From Cornus controversa (Eukaryota; Streptophyta; Magnoliopsida; Cornales; Cornaceae), in NCBI GenBank assembly GCA_026545225.1, contig CM048852.1, forward strand, positions 14,840,146 through 14,904,145: DNA of 64,000 bases. The letters are read 5' to 3'. The notes under the pieces are model-generated. The model was given only the letters and a program-made list of their open reading frames with translations, had not been told where the DNA came from and did not search any database. This document shows, in pieces, positions 10,328 to 22,784 of this stretch (position 1 is its first letter; every line of letters begins with the position of its first letter). A program made the translations under genes and the position numbers.

Positions 10328-12108
10328 ATGCATACAGTGCAGAAGCTGATATCTTTAATCATCCCCACAAGTCTTGCTATTCTTATACTAGTACCATTTG
10401 TCAGTTCATCTCAAGAACATACCAACACAAATAGCAGTCACTCCAGAAACAAGCACAACACCCCTGAGGTATTCTACTTTCTCTGCAGAATCAATTTAAC
10501 CCATAAATCATACCTCAGTTATTTTAGAAATTTCAAATGTTCCATGTTCATGTAAGATTCCTAATGATCTAACTGATTGTCTGTTTGCAAATATAGTTGA
10601 GTCCTAAACTGCTATTTGAAATTACACTACATGGGTTTCTCCTCTGGGCTTCAATGGGTTTCTTGGTGCCTGTTGGGATTCTTATTATCAGAATGTCAAA
10701 CAGAGAAGAATGCGGAAGACGACTCAAAATTATGTTCTACATCCATGCTACTTTACAGGCAAGTTCATCTTTTTTTTTTTTTTTTTTTGTGGTTCTGTTA
10801 AATTTCTGTTTCTTTCAACAATCTAAATCACTAATGAGAGTCTTTTAATCTGATGATTTCAAATTTTATATTTCACATGACAAACAATATCTCTACAGAG
10901 TATAAGAAAAAGCAATCATCTCAACTATGAACTTGTTTATCAGATAAAAGTACCTCACTTTTAACTTTTAATGATGATGATAAAGAAATTTAGTGCATGA
11001 TTCTAGATTTTCAATTAATTAATCTAGCCCACTGTTTCTTGATAAAATATCACCACCAACTTATCGTTTGCTTACCCCCTCAAATTGATTGCAGAGATTA
11101 TCATGAAAACTTAGAGACAAAGAAAGGGCAATTATTATAATTCTTGTTGATGAGTACTAACTACTAACTGTTTCAAATTCGATTGTTTTGGAATGAGCTG
11201 AACGTGCAATATAATTATGACTTTAGGTGTGGTATTTGCTTACTTTCACATATCATATTGTAGAGTTCTAACATTTAGTTGACATTTTAAATTACTATTA
11301 GTATAATTAGGGAAGATGCTTAGCACATGTTTAACATATCTTAATCACCACAACACTTGTGTTTGCTTTAATGTAATACATGCCCTATATTTGTTCTACA
11401 GATACTTTCAGTACTTCTTGTGACAGCCGGAGCTATAATGTCCATAAAAAACTTTGATAACTCTTTCAATAATCATCATCAGAGGATAGGGGTAGCTCTG
11501 TATGGTGTCATATGGTTGCAAGCCTTGATTGGGGTTTTCCGGCCACAAAGGTAAAAATATGATATGGTTTGATTATGACATTCAGTTATTCCATCGACTC
11601 CAAGCTCTTTTTTACACGAGGCAAGACTTTGATTCACTGATTTTTTAACTCATTGGTTTCCGAAACTTTTTTCCCTTTTCATTGATTATTGAAGTTATTA
11701 ATACAACTTTCACACAGGCAGAACTAAAAATCTAAGAGAAGTTCTAGCTAGCAGTAGCAGTGCTTTCTAAGCATACTTTCTCTATTTGTTGTCTACAGGG
11801 GAAGCAAGGGAAGAAGTGTATGGTTTTTTATGCACTGGATATTGGGGATCACAGTTTCTCTACTGGGAATCGTCAACATATACACAGGTTTACAAGCGTA
11901 CCATAAAAAAACATTAAGAAGTATAGGGCTTTGGACTATGATTTTCACTGCTGAGATTGCATTCATTGCCTTCTTTTACCTGTTCCAAGACAAATGGGAC
12001 TACATACAGAAACAAGGTGTGATTTTAGGGAATGAACCAATACCATCCACTGAACAAGAGCCTTCCCCAAAAGACAAACAGAAGGAATTGTTGGCTGAAC
12101 CTTGTTGA
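10328..12108 (+). CDS. Cytochrome b561 domain-containing protein (4 exons)
   Basis: Exons are 10328-10468, 10597-10758, 11402-11550 and 11799-12108 (762 nt, 253 residues). The protein is a predicted secretory-pathway or plasma-membrane haem protein of the b561 type, which passes electrons across membranes. Residues 1-28 form a signal peptide ending in VPFVSSS. Four hydrophobic core segments follow, each carrying one of the four haem-ligand histidines: [26 protein letters not shown] and WFFMHWILG. The signature GVFRPQRGSKGR joins exons 3 and 4. A fifth hydrophobic segment ([21 protein letters not shown]) and a polar tail end the chain. There is no DOMON domain, so it resembles the short Arabidopsis At2g30890-type proteins (about 250 residues). 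The ATG chosen opens the signal peptide. Intron 2 has a GC-AG border. The model is by eye but all joins keep frame. Confidence 0.92.
10759..11401 (+). other. GC-AG intron (intron 2 of the cytochrome b561-domain gene)
   Basis: Exon 2 ends ...TTACAG and the intron starts GCAAGT, an exact match to the GC-donor consensus AG|GCAAGT. It ends TTCTACAG before ATACTTTCA. Splicing here joins HATLQ to [10 protein letters not shown] in phase 0, as the family requires. The nearest GT downstream (AAGTTC) would insert residues into the helix. A 20-base T run lies just inside the donor. Confidence 0.8.
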
Positions 12109-14511
12109 GAAAGCAAATGAATGCTGACTTTCTTCCACTAACTTGGGATTCTTTTAAACTTTTTATCATGGTCTTCCCTTAATATGAAATTGGTGCTCTA
12201 TATTACAAGACATATGATTGGTCCTAATAAGGAAACGATTTGTTTTGGTAGTTAGTTTCTCCTCTTTTTAAGTAGGATTGCTTGTGAAAACAGCCATGAC
12301 TGTTTAAAGCTTGTAAATTGAATTCCTAAGGGCTGATCAATTTTGAATTGTATTGGAGTTAAATGTTGAATCCTATTGAATTGGAGTGTTGTAACAATTT
12401 TAAATCCTACAGAATTTGGGGTTCTGTCAAATTTTAACATATTATATTATAGATCTGCATGAAGGTGAGGGGTTAAGGGATTTGGGATTTCAGCTTCACA
12501 AACAGAAAATAATTTTAGGGGAGTAGTTCTAGAATCTCAAAGTTGAGTTTTAATATCTACAGTGGAACTTTTTGATAGGATAAGTAAGATTTCATTGATA
12601 TAATTATGGTGACCTAGTACTTTCCAGAGTATGAGATGCATTAGAATATTATTTATTTATTACTTTCTAAAACTGTGACTAGAAATTTGTTATGCTCTTG
12701 TTTGATTGTGAGAACAAGTAAGAGAAGAAGGCAGTAACATTAGTTCTCGGTCTAAGAAAAAGGTGGTAAAGTAGGCTCGACAAATTTTCTCATTAAACAT
12801 TATAGTAGAAATAGTGTAGAATCTGTCTTTCACAGGAAATAAGTTCAGAAATTATGAAGTGAATTCACAGTTCATGAGATTAATTACAAGAGTCAAGACA
12901 TTAGAGGTGCATAAAGTCCATTGGACAATCATGAATTCACTATAGCATTCAGGGACAAAGTAGTGGTGCAACACAGAGGGATAATTATATCATCAATTCA
13001 TAGTTTATGAGATTGATTACAAGACGACATTAGAGGTGTATAAAGTCCATTGGACAATCATGAATTCACTATATCATTCAGAGACAAAGTAGTGGTGCAA
13101 CACAGAGGGATAACTATATCAACACAATACAATAAAATTGAGTTCATTGCTAGATAAACTAAAATGCACTCAACTAAACATAGTTCAGAAAAGCAAATAG
13201 AGCATCACTATTCCTGTACAGAACACAATGGACCTGTTTAGTTTTCTGTGGGATACTGTTGTTGTCATATTGTTGTTGGAGATATGGGAAACAAGTACTA
13301 GTGGTACTGTGCCGATGGTGAATAAGCCAAGAGTTTTGAATTCTAAAATTCACTAGAGTTACATTGAAATGTATAATCATTCAAATTTTGAAAATTTTAT
13401 TACCTCTCTCTCAATGAGTAAAATACTAAAATTGTTCATACTGAGAGTTTGCGCTCTGCAGATGTGGATATTTGGCATAGTTTGATTTGGCGATTCCTTA
13501 TAGACCTAGAGGATTATTAGGTCTACTTGCTTCTTCTAGTGCTCTATTAAAATTTTATTTTTAATTAAATCTTATGATGCCAATCAATTACACAACAGCC
13601 CAATAAAACACAAAAGGAAAGAACACACCATGATTTTACATGAAAAATCTCAGCGAGAAAAAACCACGAGACTATAGTCCAGAGTAAAGCAATTTACTAT
13701 GTCGAAGAAAAAGTTGTACGAACTTTAACTCAGACTAATGCTTAGATGAACATTGCCAAGACATTGTTGACCGTCTTTAGATTAACGCCTTGTTTGCCAC
13801 TGAAATGCTTACAAGCCAAGTTATTGTAGATGTCAGACTCACTTCGATGATCTCGCAAATGAGCCGTTGATGTTCAAACATAATTGCTCTGTGAACAATC
13901 TACCCTTTCTTAGTGATCGAATGCTCTTCATCTTTAACTCCAAGGAAAACGGTTTAGATGAATTTCTAGTTGATATTGATTAAACACAGTGAAATTTCAT
14001 GCTCTCAACTTGATCACAAGTATATATGAAGGATATCTAATAATTTTCTACTTATGAGAGAAGAAAGCTCTCAATCTCATGAAAAACAAGGGTTTTGGAG
14101 TAACTACATGTATTCCCTCTATTCTGCAATTTTTCATTCTAAAATAACCTAAAGGCTTCCTCTTATAGATCTCAAATGCCTCATCGAAGTAGAATATGAT
14201 ATGTAATCAAATCCTTGAGGAATCTGGACAACTGATAAGTTGGATGTGTGCTAGTGAAAGACTGATGCAAGTGGTCACTGGACAGAGTTGGACCGAAGTT
14301 AGACCACTGCAAGTCCATTCTGGAAGAAGTTAGACCAGTGCAAGTTAACGTTCCACCGTAGAACTTCATTATGATATTCAACTCCAGTGCAATCTAGTAG
14401 CTAGTTGGACCGGTGCATAAAAACATGGATCAGTGCAACTATCCACTGTTTCCAGATTTATTTTAAAGTCAAATTTAACCTTTAAATCATCAAGTAAATC
14501 TAAAAACACCT
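12109..14511. other. Intergenic, mostly unassigned
   Basis: The 3' flank of the cytochrome b561-domain gene followed by AT-rich sequence. It contains the two-copy duplication at 12,861-13,121 and a stretch near 14,230-14,430 where the words 'gttagaccagtgcaagt' recur three or four times. No coding motif is recognised. Confidence 0.4.
12861..13121. repeat. Two-copy tandem duplication, ~130-bp unit
   Basis: The block from about 12,861 to 12,993 (GAATTCACAGTTCATGAGAT ... GGGATAATTATATC) is repeated at about 12,995-13,121. There are a few substitutions and a short deletion (AGAGTCAAGACATT against AGACGACATT). The distal parts, such as the run before CACAGAGGGATAA, are almost identical. Confidence 0.9.
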
Positions 14512-14764
14512 TGACAATCACCAATTAAGTACCATACCTTTTAGGAATCTTCCATTAATGTATTTTCCATATTTATCATGTGTATTCTTTAACCTATAAA
14601 TAGAGGTGGTCATTGTAAACAAAACTAAAAAAGAATACAATAAAAGTGATGTAGCCCTTTGCACTTTGTGTGCCGTGGATGTAGGCCGTAGTGGCCGAAC
14701 CACGTTATATTTTTCTTGTTTAATTTCTCTCTTGAATTTTATTTTATTTTATCAACACCTAACA
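14512..14764 (+). repeat. Copia-type LTR, R-U5 fragment
   Basis: The series CCTATAAATAGAGG (14,594), then GTGCCGTGGATGTAGGC, CCGAACCACGTTA and a T-rich tail ending CAACACCTAACA (to 14,764) is the common downstream half of Tork/TAR-like Copia LTRs in plants. The 5' limit is uncertain: I see no TG start with a matching target duplication and no primer site after the 3' end, so it is either a truncated or a solo LTR. The call rests on familiarity with the motif order. Confidence 0.55.
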
Positions 14765-17700
14765 TGATTGAGCATCACGAAACATTTTGACAAAATGTTC
14801 AAATGTAGCTTCCATCTCGTGATTCCATACAACAGATTCCCATCTCGTGATTCCAACTAACAGATTCGTTGATACAAGATTTATCGTAACAAACACACAC
14901 ACACACACATAATGAGATACATAATCATTTTGAGAGCTGACCGATCACAGATCTTGCAAGAAGTTTAGATAATTTCAAGTTAAAGGCATAAATAGGAAAG
15001 TTAACCAACTGAAGAGACATGGTTTGAGGTAGAGAAAACAGACTTGACAGCTCATGATTTAATAGAAAACATGGTTGTAAGTGGAATCATGAAAAAGGAA
15101 CACTATTACTGAGACTTGGACTGAACCCAAAATAATCAAGACAATGACTTATTTCTCAGTTGAATAAGAGAATAAGAGTCTTTCAAATGCTACAAGTACT
15201 ATATGGACTTATATTCAACACATCCAAGTAATATGAAATATCTTCAACACATCACATGCAGTAAATTCAACACCCTTCCATATTCTTTAAAAGGAGAATA
15301 AAGGCATATACAATGCAATCTGTAGCTTCACCAAAAGGCAGGCAAAATGTAACAGAATGAAACAGAATTATGACAAATCTGGTCTTTGATGTGATGCCTT
15401 ACCCAACAACCAAATGGAAATTAAACTGACACAGCTTTTTATTAAGAATGTTAAATTGAGGGAGTTGTCTCTATTTATTATAATAAGTGAATTCTTATTT
15501 TCTTCTCTCTCCTAGATAATGCTATCCTTTCCTATTCTATAAATTTTGAGGTCACTATCACTTTTTGCCTTCTCAAACACACCACGTATCCATTTTATAT
15601 GTGTGAAAATATGCAAAAAATAAACTTGAAGGCTTAAGCTAAAGTTGGAACCCATGCAGGTTGAACCTAAACCAATATTGAGGGTGAACCATCCAACAGG
15701 GAAGCTTGGGCTAGTGATTCCCAAGAAGGGTTTGGTTTGACTTAAGGTTGGTCAAGTTGGGCTGAGTCAAGGCCATGAACAGTGTGATAGAAGCTGTGCC
15801 TGTCACACACATTGTTTACATGCATTAGAGAAAATATTAGTATGCAGTATATTTGAGTTACTTTGTTAGTGCTAAGATTCTGTAAGTTTCAAAGATTCCT
15901 GCTTCTGTGATGAGAACAAAATGTAACTTGATATGTTAAAAATATATCTTCTCTTTTTTCTGAATTTATCTTCATTATAATTTCATACTTTACCAAACTT
16001 CCACAAGCCATTCTTAAAAGTGCACATAGTGGTGCATGCAACAAGAAAAAGTTTCGAAAAGTCAAAAAGGTATTACTTTACTCCAACTTGACCTGAGAAG
16101 CATGGGCTTCGCACCCAATACCCAACATACAGTGGGTTTTACAATTTTCAGCTTGTTCAACCTTTGTGATCTCCAGGTATAGGTTTTATTTCGTTCCTCT
16201 ATGTATTACCACCACAAATCTATAATGAAACGAATCTCGACTTACTTTCAGTTTAGTATATACACACATTTGTTGGGTTCAAATATTATCATTCATAAAA
16301 AAATAGAAACAAAAGTAAAAAAGTCATGCACTTTAAGTAGTAGTTTAGAAAATGACCGGGCATGTATAATAGAGCCCAAAAATAATAGGGTTTTGTATTT
16401 AAATTGGAATATTAGGCAAACAAAAAAATCCAGTAAATATAAAAGCAATTTTTTCTTAAATTTTTCTTGTCTTAAAAGAATAGGTATTCACAATTCAAAA
16501 TTTGTCATCTTTAATTCAATCTTACAAAGAAAAATTGAACAAACAAAAATAAATGACAGTTCGGCCCAGTGGTCTAAGATTTTATATTTAAGCTCTGGTC
16601 CGAAAGGGGGTATATCATTAAATCCTTAGGCTCCCTTCTATTGAAGGATTTGACATTAATGGATTAAGTTCCATTATTTAAGAAGCACAGTCTAAATTTA
16701 GATTTAGTAATTTAAATATATATTTTAACAATATGCATGGATTGATTTGAGAGGATTCCTTGTGTGGATTTCAAATAATAAAGTGCAAGAATTATATAAA
16801 ATCAATGCCAACAATGAAACTTGTCCACTATTCTTCTGTAATCTAACATTACTTTGCACTTCTAAATCTAACTCCAATAGTCAAACTTTTTTTATTTAAG
16901 TTCAAGTCCCTTAATAACAAATCCATTCATTTATCCAAATGAACCATAATATCTGTTAATTTTCACTCCAAATAACAGTATTATCATATTCCCCAGCCAT
17001 TTATTTTGCCACTCAAACAAAACCTTGATACCTTTTTCCATGTAGCCAACTACCAAGCAACCTTATGAGCTTCTAACATTCACTTGCAGGTATTCCAAGT
17101 GATTTTATGACTCCACTTGCTGGATTTCTTTTCCTTTCTTCTGTCTTCAATATCATGTTTAATTGGTTCTTTCTTATTCTTCTCTGTTTGGACTAATATG
17201 TAATTCTTTCGATTCTTATCAAATAAAATACACCAATAATTAAGGGGGGAAAAGAAAAAGAGAGATTAATGTCATTCCATTAATGACTGTTCTGGAGATT
17301 CATGCAATCACTCTTATGAGAGAGAAGGAACGAACTTCTTGTTATTGGAAACCGAAGCTCACCCTATACTCTCTTGATATTTATATCATCGTACACAATG
17401 TACAGAGAGAAACCCATGAACTTGTCCCCAGAACCATAGGGATAGATATAAAGGAAGAAAACTCTCTCGTACCTGCTAAATCCTAGAGCAAAAGTGGCTG
17501 TTATAACAAACTCCCTTGTAAGAACGATATTAATTCTAGATGATAGAATTGTTTCCTGTCATACATGAGCATATAAAAAGGATTTGACCTCGAATATTTT
17601 TGAAGGATTTTCCGGTGATAATATATGGAAAAGCTGAAGCATTCTTGACATTATATTTTTGTCTCATGTCTACATGAAAAAGATTTCAAGAAAAATTTAG

Positions 17701-17769
17701 TATGATCCTAAAGATTTCAGATTGATCTAAGAAACGGTGATTTTTCTATAATAATTTAAGGAACATATG
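14765..17769. other. Intergenic, no protein gene recognised
   Basis: It contains a 22-bp imperfect duplication around TCCCATCTCGTGATTCCA near 14,812-14,862, the tRNA-like sequence at 16,555 and AT-rich filler. The 142-codon open frame at 16,201-16,629 has no known motif and overlaps the tRNA-like sequence; I do not call it a gene. The last ~200 bp are the 3' flank of the minus-strand gene ending at 17,770. Confidence 0.4.
16555..16629 (+). pseudogene. Degenerate tRNA-Leu-like sequence
   Basis: The string GGCCCAGTGGTCTAAG matches the D-arm and A-box of plant nuclear tRNA-Leu (consensus GGCCGAGTGGTCTAAG). TTTAAGCTCTGG fits the anticodon stem-loop with a possible TAA anticodon, then GTCCGAAAGGGGG matches the long variable arm. 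The T-arm is degraded (ATCATTAAATCC where TGGGTTCAAATCC is expected), and the acceptor stem does not pair well. It could be a dead tRNA gene or the head of a tRNA-derived SINE. No clear SINE tail is seen. Confidence 0.6.
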
Positions 17770-19672
17770 TCATGGAAAAAGCTGCACATAACCAGTTATT
17801 ATAGCAATTCCTAATATTATAAGAGGGGGTAATATTACAAATGCTCCTATGGTGGCATAGAAAACTGTATCATTCCTCTGAGATACTTCGTTCAGGTAAG
17901 CCTGCCTTCTTATGTTTCTCTTCTGTGAGATAGTTAAGAACTTAGGACTGACCTTCTTTAAATTTTTACCCAATGGAATGTCGAAATTATCATCCCGGCT
18001 ACCAACCAACTGTGCAAGCTGATCACGGATTGTTAGTTTTCCAGACCCACCATCGCTTTTATAACCTGGTGATGAAATAAGTGAATCTTAGCTAGATTTC
18101 CAAAAGTACTTAGTAAATTGGGTTGATATTTTTCTTGTAATCAAGAATTTTAACTTAATTTCTTCTAAAGAAGAGATAGAACTCACGTACCATCAACAAA
18201 TGAGCTACCAGAAGTAAGCTGATCCAAGAGATCCAGCTGTGAGCGAGTAGAAGACACAGACCCTTCAAAGGAAAAACAAAATGCAGAAAAAAATTATTTC
18301 ACAACTCAAAATTTAGCTTCTTAACGGATTAATATATTATAAAAGCAAGACTGGAGCATCTTGCATTACTTTACAATATGTGTAATAACCTTCAACATAT
18401 ATATACAAACTGCTTTATGAAAAGAACCTAATGGAAAAGATTCTAACTATTTGTTATAGTCTAATGAAACCCAGTTCAAATTCATGAATTATAGAACAAG
18501 GAACAGAATATCCGTGCATTCTTTGCACACTTCTTGTCTTTTGAACAATTGGACATGTCATCTGAAAACAATTGAATAGCTCAGTTCAATTTTATGTTTC
18601 TAAGCTTATCAAAAATTGTCATTATTACTTTAAACTGAGCAACTGATTGACATGGTACTACAGGATGGCCTCGCCAAGATTCAAGATTTGCAGGGATTGA
18701 GTTCAATTAATTTGAAAGTTTAACAAACGATTGAATAGTTGAACAAACTACAAAATATTGACTCTTTTTCTTTTATAAACAACCATAATTTCAAAGACAA
18801 ATCGTGAATTGGAAATAATTTTTTCTAATGATTTAAAGTCGAAGCTATTAATCTACAAACAGAAGTTATGTGACTCATAAGTTACAAAATTACAAGTTAT
18901 GAATTCCTTATAAAATTTAAAATGACAAACTAAACTGATGATGCGATGTTCAAGTCTATGCAAGTAAGTAGCAATACTGACAATGAATCTGACATACAAT
19001 TTTGACAAATTATAAGTTGCTATAAACATTGGGAGTGACTTAGAAAATCGTAGTGTTGTAACAACATCATTTTCGTTTTTTTGTTACCTCAAAAAACCAT
19101 CTACATAAAGAAGAAAAGCAACTTCATAATGTTTCATATGTTCATTCACTAATAAACATTACAAGACTCCCATTATTGAATTCATGACATGAAAAATGCC
19201 GTCATGCGTCCACCAAAGCAGAGGTTCACCAATGATACAATTGTGCCCATGAACTGTTTAGTTTAAGTTCTGATTGAGAATCCATTCGCATGATTTCCCT
19301 CTGCTAAAGAATTATTGGTGTATAAGTTGTGATTAATACTTATTATAGAAATTTGCATTCAACCAAACGAAAGAGCTAGCCCAGTGCACGATGCTCCTGC
19401 TACTATAGGGTCTGAGAGGGTGAGATGCACACAGCCTCACGCACCAAGGCCCGCCCTCATTCAACCAAACTACCGGGAAAAATAAAAAAGAAAAATCTCA
19501 TTCAACCAATTAGATAGTAACCCAATTTCCAATATAAAGAGCAGTGAATTCATAGAACAAACTAGCTAGGTATTATAAGCTTCAGTATTTGACTAATATA
19601 GACCAAAATATAAAAGCTTCAGTACATGGGATTGATTTACAAATTTGATACATTTGGGTCATGTTAGAGAAT

Positions 19673-19728
<56 letters not shown>

Positions 19729-19915
19729 TGATGGCCATCATACCAGGGTAAGAAGGAAGGTCCTCCTCTGTGACTCCACTTTCTGTTCCTTCAGATAGAG
19801 CAGCAGTTGTTGTGAAAGAAGATGAAGAGTGGTAGAGTTTGAGGAGATGTTTGTGTTTGGGAATCAGAAATGGAGGCTTTTGGTGGAGAGAGAGAGCACT
19901 CAAATTCAAGGCCAT
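17770..19915 (-). CDS. Probable plastid-targeted membrane protein, function unrecognised (3 exons)
   Basis: On the minus strand the exons are 19915-19744, 18262-18191 and 18065-17770 (540 nt, 179 residues). All junctions are GT-AG and keep frame: exon 1 ends after the first base of a glycine codon (LPSYPG), and exon 2 is a 72-bp miniexon ending FVDG. Residues 1-39 are rich in S, L, K and H without acids (MALNLSALSLHQ ... SSSSFTTTAA), like a chloroplast transit peptide. The middle is hydrophilic with a charged KRNIRRQAYLNEV segment. The C-terminus has one long hydrophobic helix (ATIGAFVILPPLIILGIAII) followed by TGYVQLFP. I do not recognise the family; thylakoid or envelope location is inferred. 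Intron 1 (about 1.48 kb) carries a long TA run only 19 bp from the exon 1 donor. Confidence 0.8.
19674..19725. repeat. (TA)n microsatellite in intron 1
   Basis: A pure TA run of about 52 bp lying 19 bp inside intron 1 of the minus-strand gene, next to the exon 1 splice donor. Length variation here could affect splicing, but that is inference. Confidence 0.95.
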
Positions 19916-20983
19916 TTATTCCCTTCTACTTGAAGCTGTTCTCTTTCTCTTTCTATTCATCGTCTCTGAGGTTGTAATTCAATTTGTTTCAATACCACTG
20001 TATATTATTTTATTTATATGGCCATCTCAATTCAAATTGGGGGGAAAAACATCTCCTCCACATAAATTCCATGTGGGGTCAACTGTAACTAGATAGATCC
20101 AAAGAGAGAGGAATGAGATTGACCTCGTGTCACTCACTGATTTGATTAGCTTATCACAGGAAACTCCAAGAAAATATGAAATCAAGTACTTGGATTTCGA
20201 AGACCAGTACGCTTTAGAGGATTCTTATCTTTCTCCTTCTATTTTTCTTTTCTATTTTTTCCATGAATAATTTTTTTATTTTTTATTTTTGCTATGATTA
20301 GGTACAACAAGTCTAGGATATTATTTATCTCTTTGTAATCCTAAAGTTTTAAAAATAATCTCAAATTTATTAAAAAATTTCGTGACAGAATAAATTTTAC
20401 ATTTTAATATGGGAAAATCCAATAATGGAACTAGTTGTAAATCTTTTACCACTTTAGAAATTATATTAAGGTCTTACTATCATAACTCTTTGTTATATGG
20501 CAGAAGAAATTAAGGTTTGGTTAGTTTTTTTCATAATTCTCAAAATAAAAAGTTGCAAAAATTACTAACCAATTTATTTGTGACAATTTAGAAAATAACA
20601 TTTTGCTAGAATACAACATGAAAACATCAAATGTGCTTAACATTCATAAAGTCAAAAGATCTTTCTTCAATAAGTGAAGGGCTTCAACATTTATAGGCGT
20701 TCTCTCCTTGACTAGGTTATGCTTCAGGTAAATATTTATTTTGGTAATGTGCAAACAAAATTCTGCACTTCGTTCAAATTTGTAAATAACTCATCTGAAT
20801 TAGATTTTGTACACAATACTTTCTGAACTATCAAATTTTGCTTCAAAATACTCCCATGCATGTTACGTGATGAGTTATTTTTCATTAAATGATCATAATG
20901 TCATTTCTTATTGAATGACACTTTACCTATTTTTTATTATTAAAAAAATTATAAAAAAATTCATACTATTTTGATAACATATT
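19916..20983. other. Upstream region of the minus-strand gene, no other gene seen
   Basis: This contains the presumptive promoter of the gene starting at 19,915 (reading leftward) and AT-rich DNA. No recognisable reading frame. Confidence 0.4.
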
Positions 20984-22418
20984 TGTAGGAAACAAGAAAA
21001 TCGTAGCCCACGAAACTAACGTTGTCTTTTAAAATATTCTTTAACATAAAACTTAATCATGAACAGAACGTACATAAAAATATTCTCTAAATTTTTAAAT
21101 CCAAAAAGCTTGAAATTTTTTTACAATGCTGACCTTTCTTCCTCTCTGGCTAGCCGCACTCTTTTTTTTCTTGCCATTATAGAATAACTTATTTAACCCT
21201 TTCCTTTGAAAAGACTTGCAAGAGTTTTTAAGGTTGAAGAAAAATAGATAATGAGAAAACACCAAAAGACGAAAACAATCTTCTTCTTCTTTCTATCCTT
21301 TTTCTTTGTAACCTAATAATCTCACACACAGCTGAATATCTAAAACAAATATTTTAAATACATATTATCTCATATTTCATTTAAAATTCAAAAAGGATTT
21401 AATAAATCAAATTTGAATTTTAAAATAATTTGAATTCAAAATAAATTAAATTGAATTTCAATTATATGTGAGATTTCATATATGCCCTTAGTTATTTTTA
21501 ATTACATAAATGCCCCTAGCATATAAAATTACAGAAATGCCCTTAACATGTAAAATTACAGAAATGTCCCTAGCACAAATATGTCCTTAACTATTTCTAA
21601 TAATTACATATATGCTCTTGGCATATCAAATCCATTTATACCCATTCAACCAAATTAAATTTTATTTATTGGGCCAGCAGTAAGGATCTTATTTGGATCC
21701 ATTCTTTCATTAGCTTCAATGGACTATTAATTGACCCGGTCAACTCGACCACAATTCAAATATTTCATTAACCATAACTTAACTCTATATAAGTGTGGTT
21801 TCAATCCAATTCGAAAATGGTTAAACCACCATGTTAATTTACAAAATTACCCCTTTAGCACAATTGGCTATTGGATGAAAAAATACCATCAATTCAATTC
21901 TACAGTTGATTATTTATTTTGCTCACTTAATTATGCCTGTTTAATCACAAAATCTCTTTGATAATAAAATCAAAGACTCATCAAGCGCTTGGGTTTAATC
22001 GTCATCAAACTAATCAAGCTAAAAGAATTTAGCTAGCGTAGATACAAATCTTAAAAGCGTGTTTCAAAGTCAATGATCAATAGCTAGGCTACCCAACATA
22101 TTTGAATTTTAGGCCCTAGAGTCCACCGAAATATATCAAATTGATAAGGAGAATATTACTATAATGACCATCACAATCTCTCAACTAATCGATAATAACG
22201 CAATTACTATGAATTGTGTTTTCGTCTTTTATATCTCTATCATGCACACACAAAGTCACTTGCATAATCAATGAATACCTCAATTCATTTCATGAATCGA
22301 TCAATACACATCATTCACAAAATATATATAAAATATAGAGTATTAAAACCACAGATTCAATTATTAATAAATATATTTACATCTCAGTTGGTGCTATGTA
22401 GGGCATACAATTCTAACA
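20984..22418 (-). repeat. Probable 3' LTR of a Copia element
   Basis: On the minus strand the block starts TGTTAGAATTGTATGCCC (from 22,418), a common Copia LTR start. It begins 22 bp after the end of the RNase H reading frame and directly after a purine-rich AAGTTAGAGAT. A TATA-like CTTATATAGAG lies near 21,790. The proposed end ...TTTCTTGTTTCCTACA (at 20,984) has the TG...CA form, but the inner boundary is not supported by a second LTR or a target duplication, so the left limit is tentative. Confidence 0.55.
21470..21630. repeat. Short tandem repeat inside the Copia LTR, ~27-bp unit
   Basis: Variants of ATTACATAAATGCCCCTAGC recur about five times between 21,480 and 21,630 (ATGCCCTTAGTT, ATGCCCCTAGCA, ATGCCCTTAACA, ATGTCCCTAGCA, ATGTCCTTAACT). 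Confidence 0.75.
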
Positions 22419-22440
22419 ATCTCTAACTTACATTTCATAG

Positions 22441-22740
22441 TCAATTTCCTTTACATTTAACTCTCAAGCTTTCCAAATGTTGATAAAAAATGTTGACCTG
22501 CAATTCCTTTGTAAATGGATTTGCAAGGTTGTTCTCTAATGCAATTTTTACTACCACAACATCGCTGCCCCCTTGCACTATCTCTCTCATGAGATGATAC
22601 TTCATTTCAATATGTTTTTCACGCTTATGGTTTCTGGAATCCACACACTCATTTTTACTTCTATACTGACTTGATCCCTTGACCTTCCATTTTGAATGAT
22701 GAAAAAGTGCCTCTAAACTACAACTTTTAGCGTTGTGTAA
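22441..22740 (-). pseudogene. Copia polyprotein C-terminus (RNase H end), 5'-truncated
   Basis: The minus-strand frame encodes the last part of a Copia RNase H and tail. It has ALFHHSKWK, KHIEMKYHLMREIV, then ENNLANPFTKEL and HLESLRVKC, the familiar end of plant Copia polyproteins (IDIRYHFIRE ... DPLTK type). It stops at 22,441, next to the LTR, as expected for the 3' end of an element. A short insertion before KHIEM disrupts the family pattern. Everything upstream (integrase and reverse transcriptase) is missing; the sequence beyond 22,755 is a hairpin, then a TA run and the Mutator-like element. Confidence 0.8.
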
Positions 22741-22784
22741 TAGAAGAACACCCACAATTTCCTTTCAATGTGTTTTTCATGCGA

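Noticed and set aside
16201-16629. A 142-codon open frame
   Set aside because: Lysine/asparagine-rich AT-driven sequence with no domain, no splice context and overlap with a tRNA-like relic.
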